Source: Pseudonocardia parietis
GTDB taxonomy: Bacteria > Actinomycetota > Actinomycetes > Mycobacteriales > Pseudonocardiaceae
Direction: 5' to 3'
DNA length: 64,000 nt
NCBI RefSeq assembly: GCF_017876315.1
Contig: NZ_JAGINU010000002.1
Location: 62,001-126,000, forward strand
Below are positions 16,340 to 24,773 of the stretch, piece after piece. Each line of letters starts with the position of its first letter. The stretch's first letter is position 1. The notes beneath the pieces are model-generated. The model was not told where the DNA came from and searched no databases. It saw only the letters and a program-made list of their open reading frames with translations. Both the position numbers and the translations under genes were made by a program.

Positions 16340-17276
16340 GAACCCTTTCCAACCTGGTGACCATGCGGGTTGACGTGTCCGGCGCGGCGGGCCTGGAAAG
16401 TAGAAGAGCCCCTGGTAGACGAGTGATTGTCTAGATCATCTCGTTGTCCACCAGGAGCTCCGGTGCTTTCCTACCCGTCCGCGCTGTCGGTGTCCACTCG
16501 CGCGCTGATCACCTTGACCAACGCCCTGCAGCGCAGCCGCAACCAGCGCGGTACTCGCTGGCGGCGACTCCCGGTCAGCCGTCACGCGCTGCTCGCCCTG
16601 GCGCACCTGCGCAAGGGCGAGACCTACCCCGACCTCGCCGCCGGGTTCGGGATCGGCACCACCACGGCGTTCCGCTACGTCCGCGAGGCGATCGACGTCC
16701 TCGCCGCCCAGGCGCCCACCTTGGCCGAGGCGGTCGCGGTCGCGCTGCGCAAGGCGTTCGTGATCCTCGATGGGACCCTGCTGCGGATCGACCGGGTCGC
16801 GATGGCCTCGGGCCGGGACCGCTCGTACTACTCGGGGAAATGGAAGTGCCACGGCATGAACGTGCAGGTCATCAGCGACCCGGCCGGGCGTCTGGTCTGG
16901 GCGTCGCCGGCGCTTCCCGGTGCGCGGCACGACATGGGTGCTGCCCGCGCGCACGGGATCATCGAGGCCCTCACCGCTGCTGGGGTGCAGGTAGTCGCCG
17001 ACAGCGGATACCGCGGCGCCGGCCCGGTGTTCCAGCTGCCGCAGCGACGCCGCCCCGCAGACCGGCACACCGGCGAGCGCCGACGGCTCTCACAGGCGCA
17101 GCGGGAGGTCAACGCCGCCCACGCGGCGCAACGCGGCCCCGGTGAACGCGCGAACGCGATGTTCAAGAGCTGGAAGATTCTGCGGAAGATCCGGTGCTGC
17201 CCGCAGCGGACCACCGCGCTGGTCAACGCGATTCAGACCCTCATCCTCGCTGGCTGACGCCAAGTGGAAAGAGTTC
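16340..17276 (+). mobile_element. IS5-group insertion sequence (DDE_Tnp_4 type), copy A
   Basis: The 937-bp element has inverted ends GAACCCTTTCC / GAACTCTTTCC and is flanked by ACT at 16337-16339 and 17277-17279. It matches copy B (47389-48325, opposite orientation), which is also flanked by ACT, and both target sites read GTCACT, suggesting target preference. It separates the riboswitch-led terC from the divergent folC; before insertion those genes shared an intergenic region of well under 100 bp outside the leader. Confidence 0.93.
16463..17257 (+). CDS. IS transposase, DDE superfamily 4 (IS5 group)
   Basis: The 264-residue protein starts at GTG 16463 with AGGAG 6 nt upstream; a TTG at 16427 would add 12 residues without an RBS. 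An N-terminal HTH (YPDLAAGFGIGTTTAFRYVR) precedes the DDE_Tnp_4 core: D in FVILDGTLLRIDRV, D in VQVVADSGYRGAG and E in GPGERANAMFKSW. It is identical to the product at 47408-48202, which indicates recent transposition. Confidence 0.93.
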   Translation: MLSYPSALSVSTRALITLTNALQRSRNQRGTRWRRLPVSRHALLALAHLRKGETYPDLAAGFGIGTTTAFRYVREAIDVLAAQAPTLAEAVAVALRKAFVILDGTLLRIDRVAMASGRDRSYYSGKWKCHGMNVQVISDPAGRLVWASPALPGARHDMGAARAHGIIEALTAAGVQVVADSGYRGAGPVFQLPQRRRPADRHTGERRRLSQAQREVNAAHAAQRGPGERANAMFKSWKILRKIRCCPQRTTALVNAIQTLILAG

Positions 17277-17331
17277 ACTGGCCGGAATGTGGCTGTCAAG
17301 GTTGATCGGGGGTGGATCTAGGATCGGTGGC

Positions 17332-18648
17332 GTGAGGCGCGCCGGGGTATGGCAGTGGCTGGACGGTCACGTCGACCATGAGCGGGGGGTGGGGGTCGCT
17401 GCTGGTGGGGTGGTGTCGCAGGCCCCGACGACCGTGGTCATCGAGCGGCTGCTGCGCACGCTCGGCCGGCCCGAGCAGCGGGTGCCGGTGATCCTGGTGG
17501 CCGGCACCAACGGCAAGAGCACGACCGCCCGGATCCTGGCCGCGGTGCTGGCGGGCAGTGGACTGCGGGTCGGGTTGTACACCAGTCCTCATCTGCACCG
17601 GCCGCAGGAGCGGATCACCATCGATGGTGTCACGATCACCGACGACGAGTTGGCGGCGGTGCTCGACCCGCTGGTGGCGGACGAGCGCACCGCGTCAGAG
17701 CTGGGGCGGCCCAGTTGGTTCGAATTGATGACCGCGGCCGCGGTGGGCTGGTTCGCCGACCAACGTGTTGATGTCGCGGTGGTCGAGACCGGTCTGGGTG
17801 GCAGCGGCGACGCGACCGCCGCGCTCGGCGCCGGCCTGGTGGTGGTCACGTCGGTGGGCGTCGACCACGTCGAGTACTTCGGTGACACGCGGTGGGACAA
17901 CGCCGTGGCTGAGGCTGGCGCGGTTCCTGAGGGCGCGACCGTGGTGCTAGCCGAAGCGGACCCGGCCATGCACCCGCCGTTCCTGGGCCGCCGCCCCTCG
18001 CGCGTGGTGACCGTGGATCGTGACTTCGGCGTGGCCGCCGACGCGCCGGTCGCGGATGGCCGGACGGTGTCGCTGTTCACGCCCGGGGCGACTTATGACG
18101 ACGTTTTCCTGCGTCTGCTGGCACCGTGGCAGGCGGCGAACGCGGCGACGGCGTTGGCCGCCGCCGAGGTGTGGCTGGCCCGGCCGGTGGCCGACCAGGT
18201 GGTGCGGGCGGTCTGCGGGGCGCTGCGGGCTTCGGGCCGCTTTGAGCTTGTCCACACCCCCGGCCCTGTGCTGATGGACGGCGCCCACAACGAGGAAGCG
18301 GCCACCGCGCTGGCACGGGCGCTGCGGGAGCGGTTCGACGGCGTCTCCCGCACCGTGGTGGTCGGTATGACCGGGACCCGCGCGCCGGAGGCGTTTCTGA
18401 GTGCCCTGGGGGTCGGGGCTGGTGACTGGGTGATCTGCACCTCGCCCCGGACACCGCGAGCGGTGCCGCTCGCCAGGCTCGCCGCCGCCGCGCGGGCGGT
18501 GGGCGCAGGATCGGTCGCGGTCGAGGCGGATGTGGGTGATGCGGTGCGCCGCGCGGCGGCGGCGAATGATAGCACGCTCACGGTAGTTACCGGGTCGCTC
18601 TATGTGATCGGCGAGGCGCTGCCCGTCGTGCGAGCGCTGGTGACGTGA
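17332..18648 (+). CDS. folC: FolC-like bifunctional folylpolyglutamate/dihydrofolate synthase
   Basis: The 438-residue Mur-ligase-superfamily protein would add Glu to dihydropteroate or folates using ATP. The P-loop GTNGKST is at about 58-64, followed by TSPHLHRPQERI, VVETGLGG and the C-terminal MDGAHNEEAA. The loop that normally reads EKAGI and holds the carbamylated lysine here reads AVAEAGAVPEG (191-201), so that lysine is absent. This departs from FolC norms and could mean altered activity or a different substrate. The GTG at 17332 lies 53 bp after the inserted IS, so its promoter region was also disturbed. Sua5 follows 152 bp downstream. Confidence 0.82.
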   Translation: MRRAGVWQWLDGHVDHERGVGVAAGGVVSQAPTTVVIERLLRTLGRPEQRVPVILVAGTNGKSTTARILAAVLAGSGLRVGLYTSPHLHRPQERITIDGVTITDDELAAVLDPLVADERTASELGRPSWFELMTAAAVGWFADQRVDVAVVETGLGGSGDATAALGAGLVVVTSVGVDHVEYFGDTRWDNAVAEAGAVPEGATVVLAEADPAMHPPFLGRRPSRVVTVDRDFGVAADAPVADGRTVSLFTPGATYDDVFLRLLAPWQAANAATALAAAEVWLARPVADQVVRAVCGALRASGRFELVHTPGPVLMDGAHNEEAATALARALRERFDGVSRTVVVGMTGTRAPEAFLSALGVGAGDWVICTSPRTPRAVPLARLAAAARAVGAGSVAVEADVGDAVRRAAAANDSTLTVVTGSLYVIGEALPVVRALVT

Positions 18649-18800
18649 CCACCCGTGCTGCCCGGGCTGAGCGCCGCGCGTGCTGATCGGGAAGAGAGGG
18701 TACGAGATCCGGTCTCGAAATGGGTCCGGCGGCGCGGGGGCAACGGTGATCGCGCGAGCCGGTGGTGTGTCAGACTGCAGTGGTGAGGGGTGAACGGGTG

Positions 18801-19916
18801 ATGTCGGATCAACCAGGCATCGCGCCTGAGCGCGTGGGACTCGATGTGGAACGCGCTGCTGGCACCCTGCGCGCGGGTGGGCTGGTCGCGTTCCCGACCG
18901 AGACCGTGTACGGGCTCGGCGCGGACGCGGAGAACGTCGACGCGGTGGAGCGTGTCTTCGCCGTGAAGGGGCGGCCCTCGACGCACCCGCTGATCGTGCA
19001 CCTCAGCGGGGCGCGTCAGCTCCCCGACTGGGTCGCGGAGGTGCCCGACGCGGCGCGCCGCGTCGCTGACCGTTTCTGGCCTGGCCCGGTGACCCTGGTT
19101 CTTCGTCGGGGCCGCCGTGTTCCCCGCGCGGTCACCGGCGGTCTGGAGACGGTCGCGCTGCGGGTGCCCGACCATCCGGTCGCCCGCGCGCTGCTCACGG
19201 CGTTCGGTGGCGGTGTGGCGGCGCCATCGGCCAACCGTTTCGGCTCGGTCAGTCCCACGGCGGCTGCTCATGTTGGCGACGGGTTGGGCGCCGACGTCGA
19301 CTACGTGCTGGACGGCGGCCCCTGTGCGGTGGGTGTCGAGTCCACGATCGTCGACCTCACCGGCGCACCTGCGATACTGCGCCCAGGCGGCGTGACACGA
19401 GAGGATCTTGAGCGCGCACTGGGTTGCTCCGTGCCGGTGCGGGCGAGGAGTGCCGTACGCGTTCCGGGCCAGCATCCGTCGCACTACGCGCCGAGGGCAC
19501 GGGTTGTCCTGGTCGAGCCGGGCCAGGTGATCGGCCACGCCGAGTACCTGGCAGCGCAGGGCCGGCGCGTCGGCGTCCTGCTGCCGCCCGAGTTCGCGGG
19601 CGGTGCCGGTGCGTGTGCCGGGCAGCGCGTTATCGCGGTGCCGGACTCGGGTGCGCGGTACGCGCGGCGGCTTTTCGAGTTCCTCCGTGACTTCGACCGG
19701 CATGAGTGCGAGGTCGTGGTGGCCTCGGTTCCTACCCCGGACGGGCTCGGATTGGCGATCGCGGATCGGCTCCGCCGAGCGGCCGGGTCGCGCAGCCAGA
19801 CGGCCGCGACTCCGGGCTGCTCAGCGGTTGCTGAGCGCGGCGACGAGGTGTTCGAGGTGGGCGGCGCGGGATGCTTTGATCAGGACGAGATCGTCGGGAC
19901 GAAGGATTCGACTTAG
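18801..19916 (+). CDS. sua5: Sua5/YrdC-type L-threonylcarbamoyladenylate synthase
   Basis: The 371-residue protein condenses L-threonine, bicarbonate and ATP to threonylcarbamoyl-AMP for tRNA t6A37. The YrdC domain occupies about 10-200 (GGLVAFPTETVYGLGADAEN, KGRPSTHPLIVHL, FWPGPVTLVL, APSANRFGSVSPT, GVESTIVDLT). The C-terminal Sua5 domain starts near PGQHPSHYAPRA and is Rossmann-like. Two-domain length matches Sua5 rather than TsaC. ATG 18801 was chosen over an upstream ATG because the YrdC N-terminus starts just after it. Its last 96 bp overlap the 3' end of convergent murF. Confidence 0.92.
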   Translation: MSDQPGIAPERVGLDVERAAGTLRAGGLVAFPTETVYGLGADAENVDAVERVFAVKGRPSTHPLIVHLSGARQLPDWVAEVPDAARRVADRFWPGPVTLVLRRGRRVPRAVTGGLETVALRVPDHPVARALLTAFGGGVAAPSANRFGSVSPTAAAHVGDGLGADVDYVLDGGPCAVGVESTIVDLTGAPAILRPGGVTREDLERALGCSVPVRARSAVRVPGQHPSHYAPRARVVLVEPGQVIGHAEYLAAQGRRVGVLLPPEFAGGAGACAGQRVIAVPDSGARYARRLFEFLRDFDRHECEVVVASVPTPDGLGLAIADRLRRAAGSRSQTAATPGCSAVAERGDEVFEVGGAGCFDQDEIVGTKDST

Positions 19917-21209
19917 CACGTCGTGGGCGGCCTGGCTGTCGGGAACGGCGATGATGTCGAGGGTGCTGTGCTCGGTGTCGGCCGCGTCGGCGATCAGAGG
20001 CGCGGTCCGGGTGCCGATGGTGATCAGGACGTCGAGGCCGGCGCGTGCGGCGAGCACGCCGAGGTGGTGGTGGGCGCCAGCGGCGTGGTCGCCGAGGTCG
20101 GCCATCTCGCCGAGGACGGCGATCCGGCGGCGGGCGGACATGGTGCTCAGGGTGGTCAGCGCGGCGGCCATGGAGTCGGGGTTGGCGTTGTAGGCGTCGT
20201 GGAGGAGCGTGACCCCGTCGCCCCGCACGATGGTTTGCATGCGCCCGCCGCTGGCGGGTTCAGCGGCGCTCAGGGCATCGGCGATGGTGTGGTGGTCAAG
20301 GCCGAGGCCGAGGGCGAGGGCGGCGACGGCGAGGGCGTTGCCGACGTGGTGCCGGCCGGTCAGGCGGAGCGTGACGGGTGCCGTGCCCTCGGGAGTGTGC
20401 AGGGTGAAGCACGCCCGGCCGCGCGGCGTGACGTGCACATCTCGGGCGTATACGCCGTTGGGGTGGGGGCGCTGGCTCCACCAGCGGGTGCGGGCGGGGG
20501 TGAGCGGGGCCATCGCGGCGACGAGCGGATCGTCGGCGTTGAGGATGGCCAGCCCACCGTGGTCTGCAGAGGGGAGCCCGGTCAGTAGTTCGCTTTTGGC
20601 CGCGGCGATCCCGGTTTGCCCGTCGGGGTATTGACCGAGGTGGGCGGTGCCGACGTTGAGCACGACCCCGACGTGGGGGGTGACCAGGCCGCACAGGTAG
20701 CTGAGGTGTCCACGGCCCCGGGCGCCCATTTCCAGGATGAGGTAGCGGGTGTCGGGGGTGGCGCGCAGGACAGTGAGGGGAAAACCGAGCTCGTTGTTGA
20801 AGGAGCGGTCTGTGGCGGCGACCGGGCCGTGGTGTGCCAGGACCTGGGTGGCGAGATCTTTGGTCGTGGTCTTGCCGTTCGACCCGGTGATGCCGATCAC
20901 GGTGGCCGGCAGTCGGTCTGCCACGTGGCGAGCCAGGTCGCCGAGCGCGCGGGTCACGTCGGTGACCTGGACGGCAGGGGCGGGCACCGGGCGTGCGGCC
21001 AGCACCAGGGCGGCTCCCGCGGCGAGGGCCGCTGATGCATGGTAGTGCCCGTCGGTGCGCCGGCCGGGGAGGGCGGCGAACACGCCGCCGGGGTGGACCT
21101 GGCGGGAGTCGATGCTGGCGGGTGCGGTCACCAGCAGCGACGGGTCGGTCCCCGGGACGAGGTGACCGTCGGTGGCCGCGGCGATCGCGGCGGCGGTCAG
21201 GGGGATCAT
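19821..21209 (-). CDS. murF: UDP-N-acetylmuramoyl-tripeptide--D-alanyl-D-alanine ligase
   Basis: The 462-residue MurF adds D-Ala-D-Ala to UDP-MurNAc-tripeptide in peptidoglycan synthesis. All three Mur domains are present: N-terminal (IDSRQVHPGGVFAALPGRRTDG), central ATPase with GITGSNGKTTTK (106-117), LEMGARGRGHL and NVGTAHLGQYP, and C-terminal (HDAYNANPDSM; VLGEMADLGDHA). K205 in AAAKSELL is at the position of the lysine that is carbamylated in MurD/E/F. It follows DUF6671 by 72 bp on the same strand. As a housekeeping enzyme on mobile DNA it is likely a second copy. Confidence 0.93.
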   Translation of the reverse strand: MIPLTAAAIAAATDGHLVPGTDPSLLVTAPASIDSRQVHPGGVFAALPGRRTDGHYHASAALAAGAALVLAARPVPAPAVQVTDVTRALGDLARHVADRLPATVIGITGSNGKTTTKDLATQVLAHHGPVAATDRSFNNELGFPLTVLRATPDTRYLILEMGARGRGHLSYLCGLVTPHVGVVLNVGTAHLGQYPDGQTGIAAAKSELLTGLPSADHGGLAILNADDPLVAAMAPLTPARTRWWSQRPHPNGVYARDVHVTPRGRACFTLHTPEGTAPVTLRLTGRHHVGNALAVAALALGLGLDHHTIADALSAAEPASGGRMQTIVRGDGVTLLHDAYNANPDSMAAALTTLSTMSARRRIAVLGEMADLGDHAAGAHHHLGVLAARAGLDVLITIGTRTAPLIADAADTEHSTLDIIAVPDSQAAHDVLSRILRPDDLVLIKASRAAHLEHLVAALSNR

Positions 21210-21281
21210 CGTGGTGACGCTCCTTCGGACGTGCAGTGGCTGGGGCCGGCCGGGTGGGTCTGCGGGGGTGGTGTCCGGGGG

Positions 21282-22151
21282 TTACGGGTTGCAGCATTCG
21301 CAGAACGTGGGATCGGCACGTCGTTGGCCGTCATCGCGAGGGTGGCGGCCGCGGTGCGGGCAGCGGGCACACCCGTGGATCGTTGCCAGGGTCAGGCGGG
21401 TGGGCTCGCCACACGTGCCGCAGGGCAGACCAGGTTCGCGGTCCACCGGGCCGAATCCGGGGGTGCCGCAGGCCGGGCACAGGGTGGCCAGACGCGAGGC
21501 GAGTTGGTGGGCGAGCACGCTGATCTCCCGCATGCGGGTGGGGTTGACGTGCGCGCGCATGTCGGTCTCCAGTCGCGCCAGGCCATCGGTGGAGTGCGCG
21601 GTGCACCGGCTGATCGCCGCATCGAGGTCGGCACGGGTCTGGATGCCCTTGCAGATGGGGCCTGGAGCCCGCACGTCGGCGGGGCTGTGGGGACGGACGA
21701 TGACCGCGTGGGCACCGAAACCGACGCGCGCCAGGTAGGCGTCGGTTTCCTCGTCGAGGCGGCGGGTCGTGGTGTGGCTGAAGTTCGTCGGTGTGGTTCG
21801 GCGCTCCAGGATGCAGACGTCCCGCACCGTGTCGAGGAAGGCGAGGATCTCCTGGCCGGCGCTCAGCATTGGCGCGACCGGGTGCGGGCCGAAGGAGCCT
21901 TCGCTGGCCACGGCGAGTCCGAGGCCGGTCGACTCGATCGCGAGGCGCGCCTTGCGGACCGCGGTCTCGGCCGCCGACCCGGCGCGGGGGATCTCACCGG
22001 TGAAGGTGCCGAGCTGATCGGTGTCCACATCGTGGGCGAGCACAAGCCGCATGCCGGGGATCCGCGCCAGGGCGGCAGCGAGGGCTCGCTGCTTGCCGTG
22101 TCGGGTGGCCATCGCGACCGGTGCGCCCGCGTAGGGGTGCACGGCGAGCAT
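21282..22151 (-). CDS. DUF6671-like zinc-ribbon protein
   Basis: The 289-residue protein begins with conserved-looking blocks (VAMATRHGKQRALAAALA; DVDTDQLGTFTGEIPRAGS; VRKARLAIESTGLGLAVASE, then GSFGPHP) that I associate with DUF6671, whose function is unknown. The C-terminal 70 residues hold several Cys pairs (CPACG, CGTCG, CARC, CECC) in zinc-ribbon spacing. It shares one base with the regulator stop (TAATG), so both are translated together, and murF follows. The mix of a nucleotide-type N-terminal domain and zinc ribbons suggests an enzyme or RNA-linked role, but this is not established. Confidence 0.65.
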   Translation of the reverse strand: MLAVHPYAGAPVAMATRHGKQRALAAALARIPGMRLVLAHDVDTDQLGTFTGEIPRAGSAAETAVRKARLAIESTGLGLAVASEGSFGPHPVAPMLSAGQEILAFLDTVRDVCILERRTTPTNFSHTTTRRLDEETDAYLARVGFGAHAVIVRPHSPADVRAPGPICKGIQTRADLDAAISRCTAHSTDGLARLETDMRAHVNPTRMREISVLAHQLASRLATLCPACGTPGFGPVDREPGLPCGTCGEPTRLTLATIHGCARCPHRGRHPRDDGQRRADPTFCECCNP

Positions 22152-22450
22152 TACACGAGGTTGCCGGATCGGGCGTCGATGCCGGTGAGCAGGGCCACGA
22201 GCTGCCCGATGGCGGTGTCACGGTCCATCGGGTGCCGCAGCGGCAAATCCGGATGCAACCGGTACCGGTTGCGCCGCCCCTCCCTGGTGCGTTCCAGGTA
22301 GCCCGCCTCGACGAGGTCGGCCACGATGCGCTGCGCCGCCCGCTCGGTGATGCCCACCACCTCGGCCACATCCCGCAACCGAACTTGTGGATCCCGCACC
22401 ACGCACAGCAGTACGTGGGCGTGATTGGTCAAGAACGTCCACTCCTGCAT
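22151..22450 (-). CDS. Winged-helix transcriptional regulator, paralog 2
   Basis: This 99-residue protein is almost only a winged-helix domain: WTFLTNHAHVLLCVVRDPQV, recognition helix VGITERAAQRIVADLVEAGY, wing LERTREGRRNRYRLHPD. It is paralogous to 14245-14736. It is divergent from the dab operon gene at 22577 and leads the operon regulator-DUF6671-murF, so it is the likely regulator of both. ATG 22450 follows GTTGCGG with no strong RBS. Confidence 0.82.
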   Translation of the reverse strand: MQEWTFLTNHAHVLLCVVRDPQVRLRDVAEVVGITERAAQRIVADLVEAGYLERTREGRRNRYRLHPDLPLRHPMDRDTAIGQLVALLTGIDARSGNLV

Positions 22451-22515
22451 GGCCGCAACTGTACCTCGTCGGGGGTAACGCATGTCACGCTTGCCAAAGC
22501 GCGTCATCAATGTCG

Positions 22516-22526
22516 TATGATTCATA
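22516..22526. promoter_or_regulatory. Operator candidate in the divergent dab promoter region
   Basis: TATGA-T-TCATA is a perfect dyad inside an AT-rich patch (22505-22560), unusual for this GC-rich DNA. It lies between the winged-helix regulator (start 22450) and the first dab-operon gene (start 22577), where the two promoters should be. Confidence 0.45.
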
Positions 22527-22576
22527 TCGCGTATTAGAACACAGGTCATTGGTAGCGAGCTTGGGAGGTGGGTGTC

Positions 22577-23035
22577 ATGGGCGACGAGGAGATGGCGCTC
22601 CCGTGGGAGAACCTGCTGCGGGAGGTGGGCGCGGTGGTCGACGCCGAGATGGCGGGCGTACTGACCGGCGAGCGCGCGGCCGATGAGGTGGCGCGGCGCT
22701 GGGCGCACCGGTGGGCCTCGCCGCCGCCGGACGTGGTGATCGACACCAGCCCGCCGGGCGTGCGGCGGGGGGCCGCGCAGAGCGTGGGTGCCTACATCGC
22801 CCGGGAGCTGGAACGGGGGCGGTCGCTGTACTGCGTGGTCCACGACGAGTTCGTCCGGGTGCGGATCGGGGGTTTCGACGGGCGTGCGTTGCCTCCGCAT
22901 TGCCTGGAACACCTCGGTTCGCCGCCCGAGCCCGCTGCGGGCACCGGTGCTGAGCCGCGCGCCACCGACCTCGCCGGAGCCCCGGCGACGCGCGGCGCGG
23001 CGGCGCGCGCGGGTCAGGAAGGTACGACGGCGTGA
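22577..23035 (+). CDS. Hypothetical protein at the head of the dab operon
   Basis: The 152-residue protein has no domain I recognise. It has an amphipathic N-terminus (ALPWENLLREVGAVVDAEM), a central stretch with SVGAYIARELERGRSLYCVV ending in HDEFVRVRIGGFDG, and an Ala/Pro-rich low-complexity tail after about residue 115. Its stop overlaps the GTG of dabB, so it is translationally coupled to the transporter. GGAGGTG precedes the ATG. A role linked to DabAB is inferred from position only. Confidence 0.65.
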   Translation: MGDEEMALPWENLLREVGAVVDAEMAGVLTGERAADEVARRWAHRWASPPPDVVIDTSPPGVRRGAAQSVGAYIARELERGRSLYCVVHDEFVRVRIGGFDGRALPPHCLEHLGSPPEPAAGTGAEPRATDLAGAPATRGAAARAGQEGTTA

Positions 23036-24615
23036 CAGGGGTGACGCTGCTCGTTTTGGTGGCCCTTCCCGCTGTTGCGGCCATGGCCGGGTCGATCCGG
23101 CGGCTACGGAGCTTGGCGCCCGCGTTGGGTGCGGGTGCGGCGCTGGTGGCCACCGCGCTGGCGGGGACGCTGGCCGTGACGGTGGTAGTCGGCGGGCCGG
23201 TGGCGATGGTGCTGGCCAACCCGGACGGGCGAGCCTGGACCGGGCTGGTGGTCGACCACGTCGGGGCGATCGTTCTGCTGCTGGTGTGCACGGTCAGCGC
23301 CGTGGTCCAGGCGTTCGCCCGCCGCTACCTGCACGGCGATCCGGCCGCGGCCCGCTTCGCTGTCGCGGCGGGGGCGCTGACCGCCGCGACCACGGTGATG
23401 GTGACCGCGGCGACTCTCGTCACCCTGGCGGTGGCGTGGACGCTGACCGGGGTGATCTTGTGCCGTCTGGTGGGGATGTATCGGCCGGCGCCCTCGGCCG
23501 TCGATGCCGCACGGCGCACCACCCGTGCCGTCGTCGCCGGGGACGCCGCGTTGTGGACTGGGGTTGTCCTCGCGGTCACGGTCTGGGGGGATCTCGACCT
23601 GCGCCACCAGGGCGACGCGGCCCTCGGCGGTGCGGTGGGCACGGTGGTGGCCTGTTCGCTGGTGGTCGCCGCGGCCGTGCGGTGCGCGCAGCTGCCCTGG
23701 CACCGATGGCTGCCGGCGACCCTGGCGGCACCGACCCCGGTTTCGGCTCTGCTGCACGCCGGCGTGGTCAACGCCGGCGGGGTGCTGCTGGTGAAGCTGT
23801 CGCCGATCGTCGGTGCCGCGCCGGTGGCGACACACCTGGCGTTCGCCATCGGAGCCGCCAGCGTCGTGGCCGCCACCGCGATCATGCTGACCCGCCCCGA
23901 CATCAAAGGGGCGCTGGTGCACTCCACGATCGGGCAGATGGGGTTCATGCTCATGACCTGCGGGCTCGGCCTCTACGCCGCGACGGTGGTGCACCTGGTG
24001 GCGCACGGGCTGTTCAAAGCCACCCTGTTCCTCGGCTCGGGGTCGGCCGTGCAGCGGCACGCTGGCCACACTGCGGCTCCTCCCGCGCCTCGGTTGGCTC
24101 CTGCCCGCGCAGCGCAGGTCGCTGTCCTCGCCGGGGTCGCCGCCGTCGCGGCGGTCGGGGTGGCGGCCTGGTTGCTACCCCTTCATGCCGGCGGCGTCGC
24201 GTTGTCGCTCTTCGCCGTGGCCACCGCCGCGCGGCTGGCGTGGGGCTGGCTGCGTCGTCACCCGACCGGCGGCGCGCTGGTCACGGTGGTGATCGTGCTG
24301 CCGGGCGTGGCGATCGGGTACCTGGCCCTGGTGGGCGCGGTCACCGAGCTCCTGGCCCCGAGCCTGCCCGCAAGCGGGCCCGCCGCTGTCTCGGCCTGGG
24401 TTCTCGCGACCGTGGTGGCGGTGCTGGCGGCCGGTGCGCTGCTGCTCCACCTGGCACCCGCGGTCGGTCTGGGCCGGTGGCGCGACCGGCTGTACGTGGC
24501 GGCGTTGTCCGCCGGGCAGCAGCGCACGTACACCGCCGCCTGGGGTCACCCGCCACGGCTGGTACCGACACCGCGTCCGCGGCCGGTTCCCCAACTGGAA
24601 GGAGCTCGGGCGTGA
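23032..24615 (+). CDS. dabB: DabB-like proton-conducting membrane subunit (NuoL/MrpA-type)
   Basis: This 527-residue, very hydrophobic protein belongs to the proton-conducting transporter family (PF00361) with about 13-14 membrane segments. Landmarks are PWHRWLPATLAAPTPVSALL, HAGVVNAGGVLLVKLSPI and STIGQMGFMLMTCGLGLYAA. Followed by DabA it forms the DAB inorganic-carbon system, where a proton flux through DabB is thought to drive CO2-to-bicarbonate conversion by DabA. It is not part of complex I because no other nuo gene is present. GTG 23032 overlaps the preceding stop. Confidence 0.9.
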   Translation: MTGVTLLVLVALPAVAAMAGSIRRLRSLAPALGAGAALVATALAGTLAVTVVVGGPVAMVLANPDGRAWTGLVVDHVGAIVLLLVCTVSAVVQAFARRYLHGDPAAARFAVAAGALTAATTVMVTAATLVTLAVAWTLTGVILCRLVGMYRPAPSAVDAARRTTRAVVAGDAALWTGVVLAVTVWGDLDLRHQGDAALGGAVGTVVACSLVVAAAVRCAQLPWHRWLPATLAAPTPVSALLHAGVVNAGGVLLVKLSPIVGAAPVATHLAFAIGAASVVAATAIMLTRPDIKGALVHSTIGQMGFMLMTCGLGLYAATVVHLVAHGLFKATLFLGSGSAVQRHAGHTAAPPAPRLAPARAAQVAVLAGVAAVAAVGVAAWLLPLHAGGVALSLFAVATAARLAWGWLRRHPTGGALVTVVIVLPGVAIGYLALVGAVTELLAPSLPASGPAAVSAWVLATVVAVLAAGALLLHLAPAVGLGRWRDRLYVAALSAGQQRTYTAAWGHPPRLVPTPRPRPVPQLEGARA

Positions 24616-24773
24616 CTCGCCCCCACGCGCTCGACGGCATCCCGCGCAAGCGGGTCGCCGCCATGACAGGTGAGTCACCGGCTGTCCCGCACGCGTGGCT
24701 TCCCCTGTTCTCCACGGTCGCACGTTCCGCCACTTGTCGCGTCGTGCTCGCGCAGGAGGGTTCACACTCATGA
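24612..24773 (+). CDS. Possible 53-residue coupled small protein between dabB and dabA
   Basis: A short frame begins at GTG 24612, overlapping the dabB stop, and ends in a TGA that overlaps the dabA ATG. GGAG lies upstream. The peptide starts MTRPHALDGIPRKRVAAMTG and shows no membrane segment or known motif. It bridges the 154-bp gap between the genes by coupled overlaps at both ends, which is why I list it, but it could be chance. Confidence 0.35.
   Translation: MTRPHALDGIPRKRVAAMTGESPAVPHAWLPLFSTVARSATCRVVLAQEGSHS

Noticed and set aside
23032..24615. NADH dehydrogenase subunit L (complex I) as the identity of the dabB gene
   Set aside because: No other nuo genes are near, and the neighbour is DabA with complete zinc ligands, so the DAB assignment is preferred.
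22788..24773. 661-codon frame overlapping dabB
   Set aside because: Shadow of dabB in another frame; only its last 53 codons, between dabB and dabA, were kept as a possible small gene.
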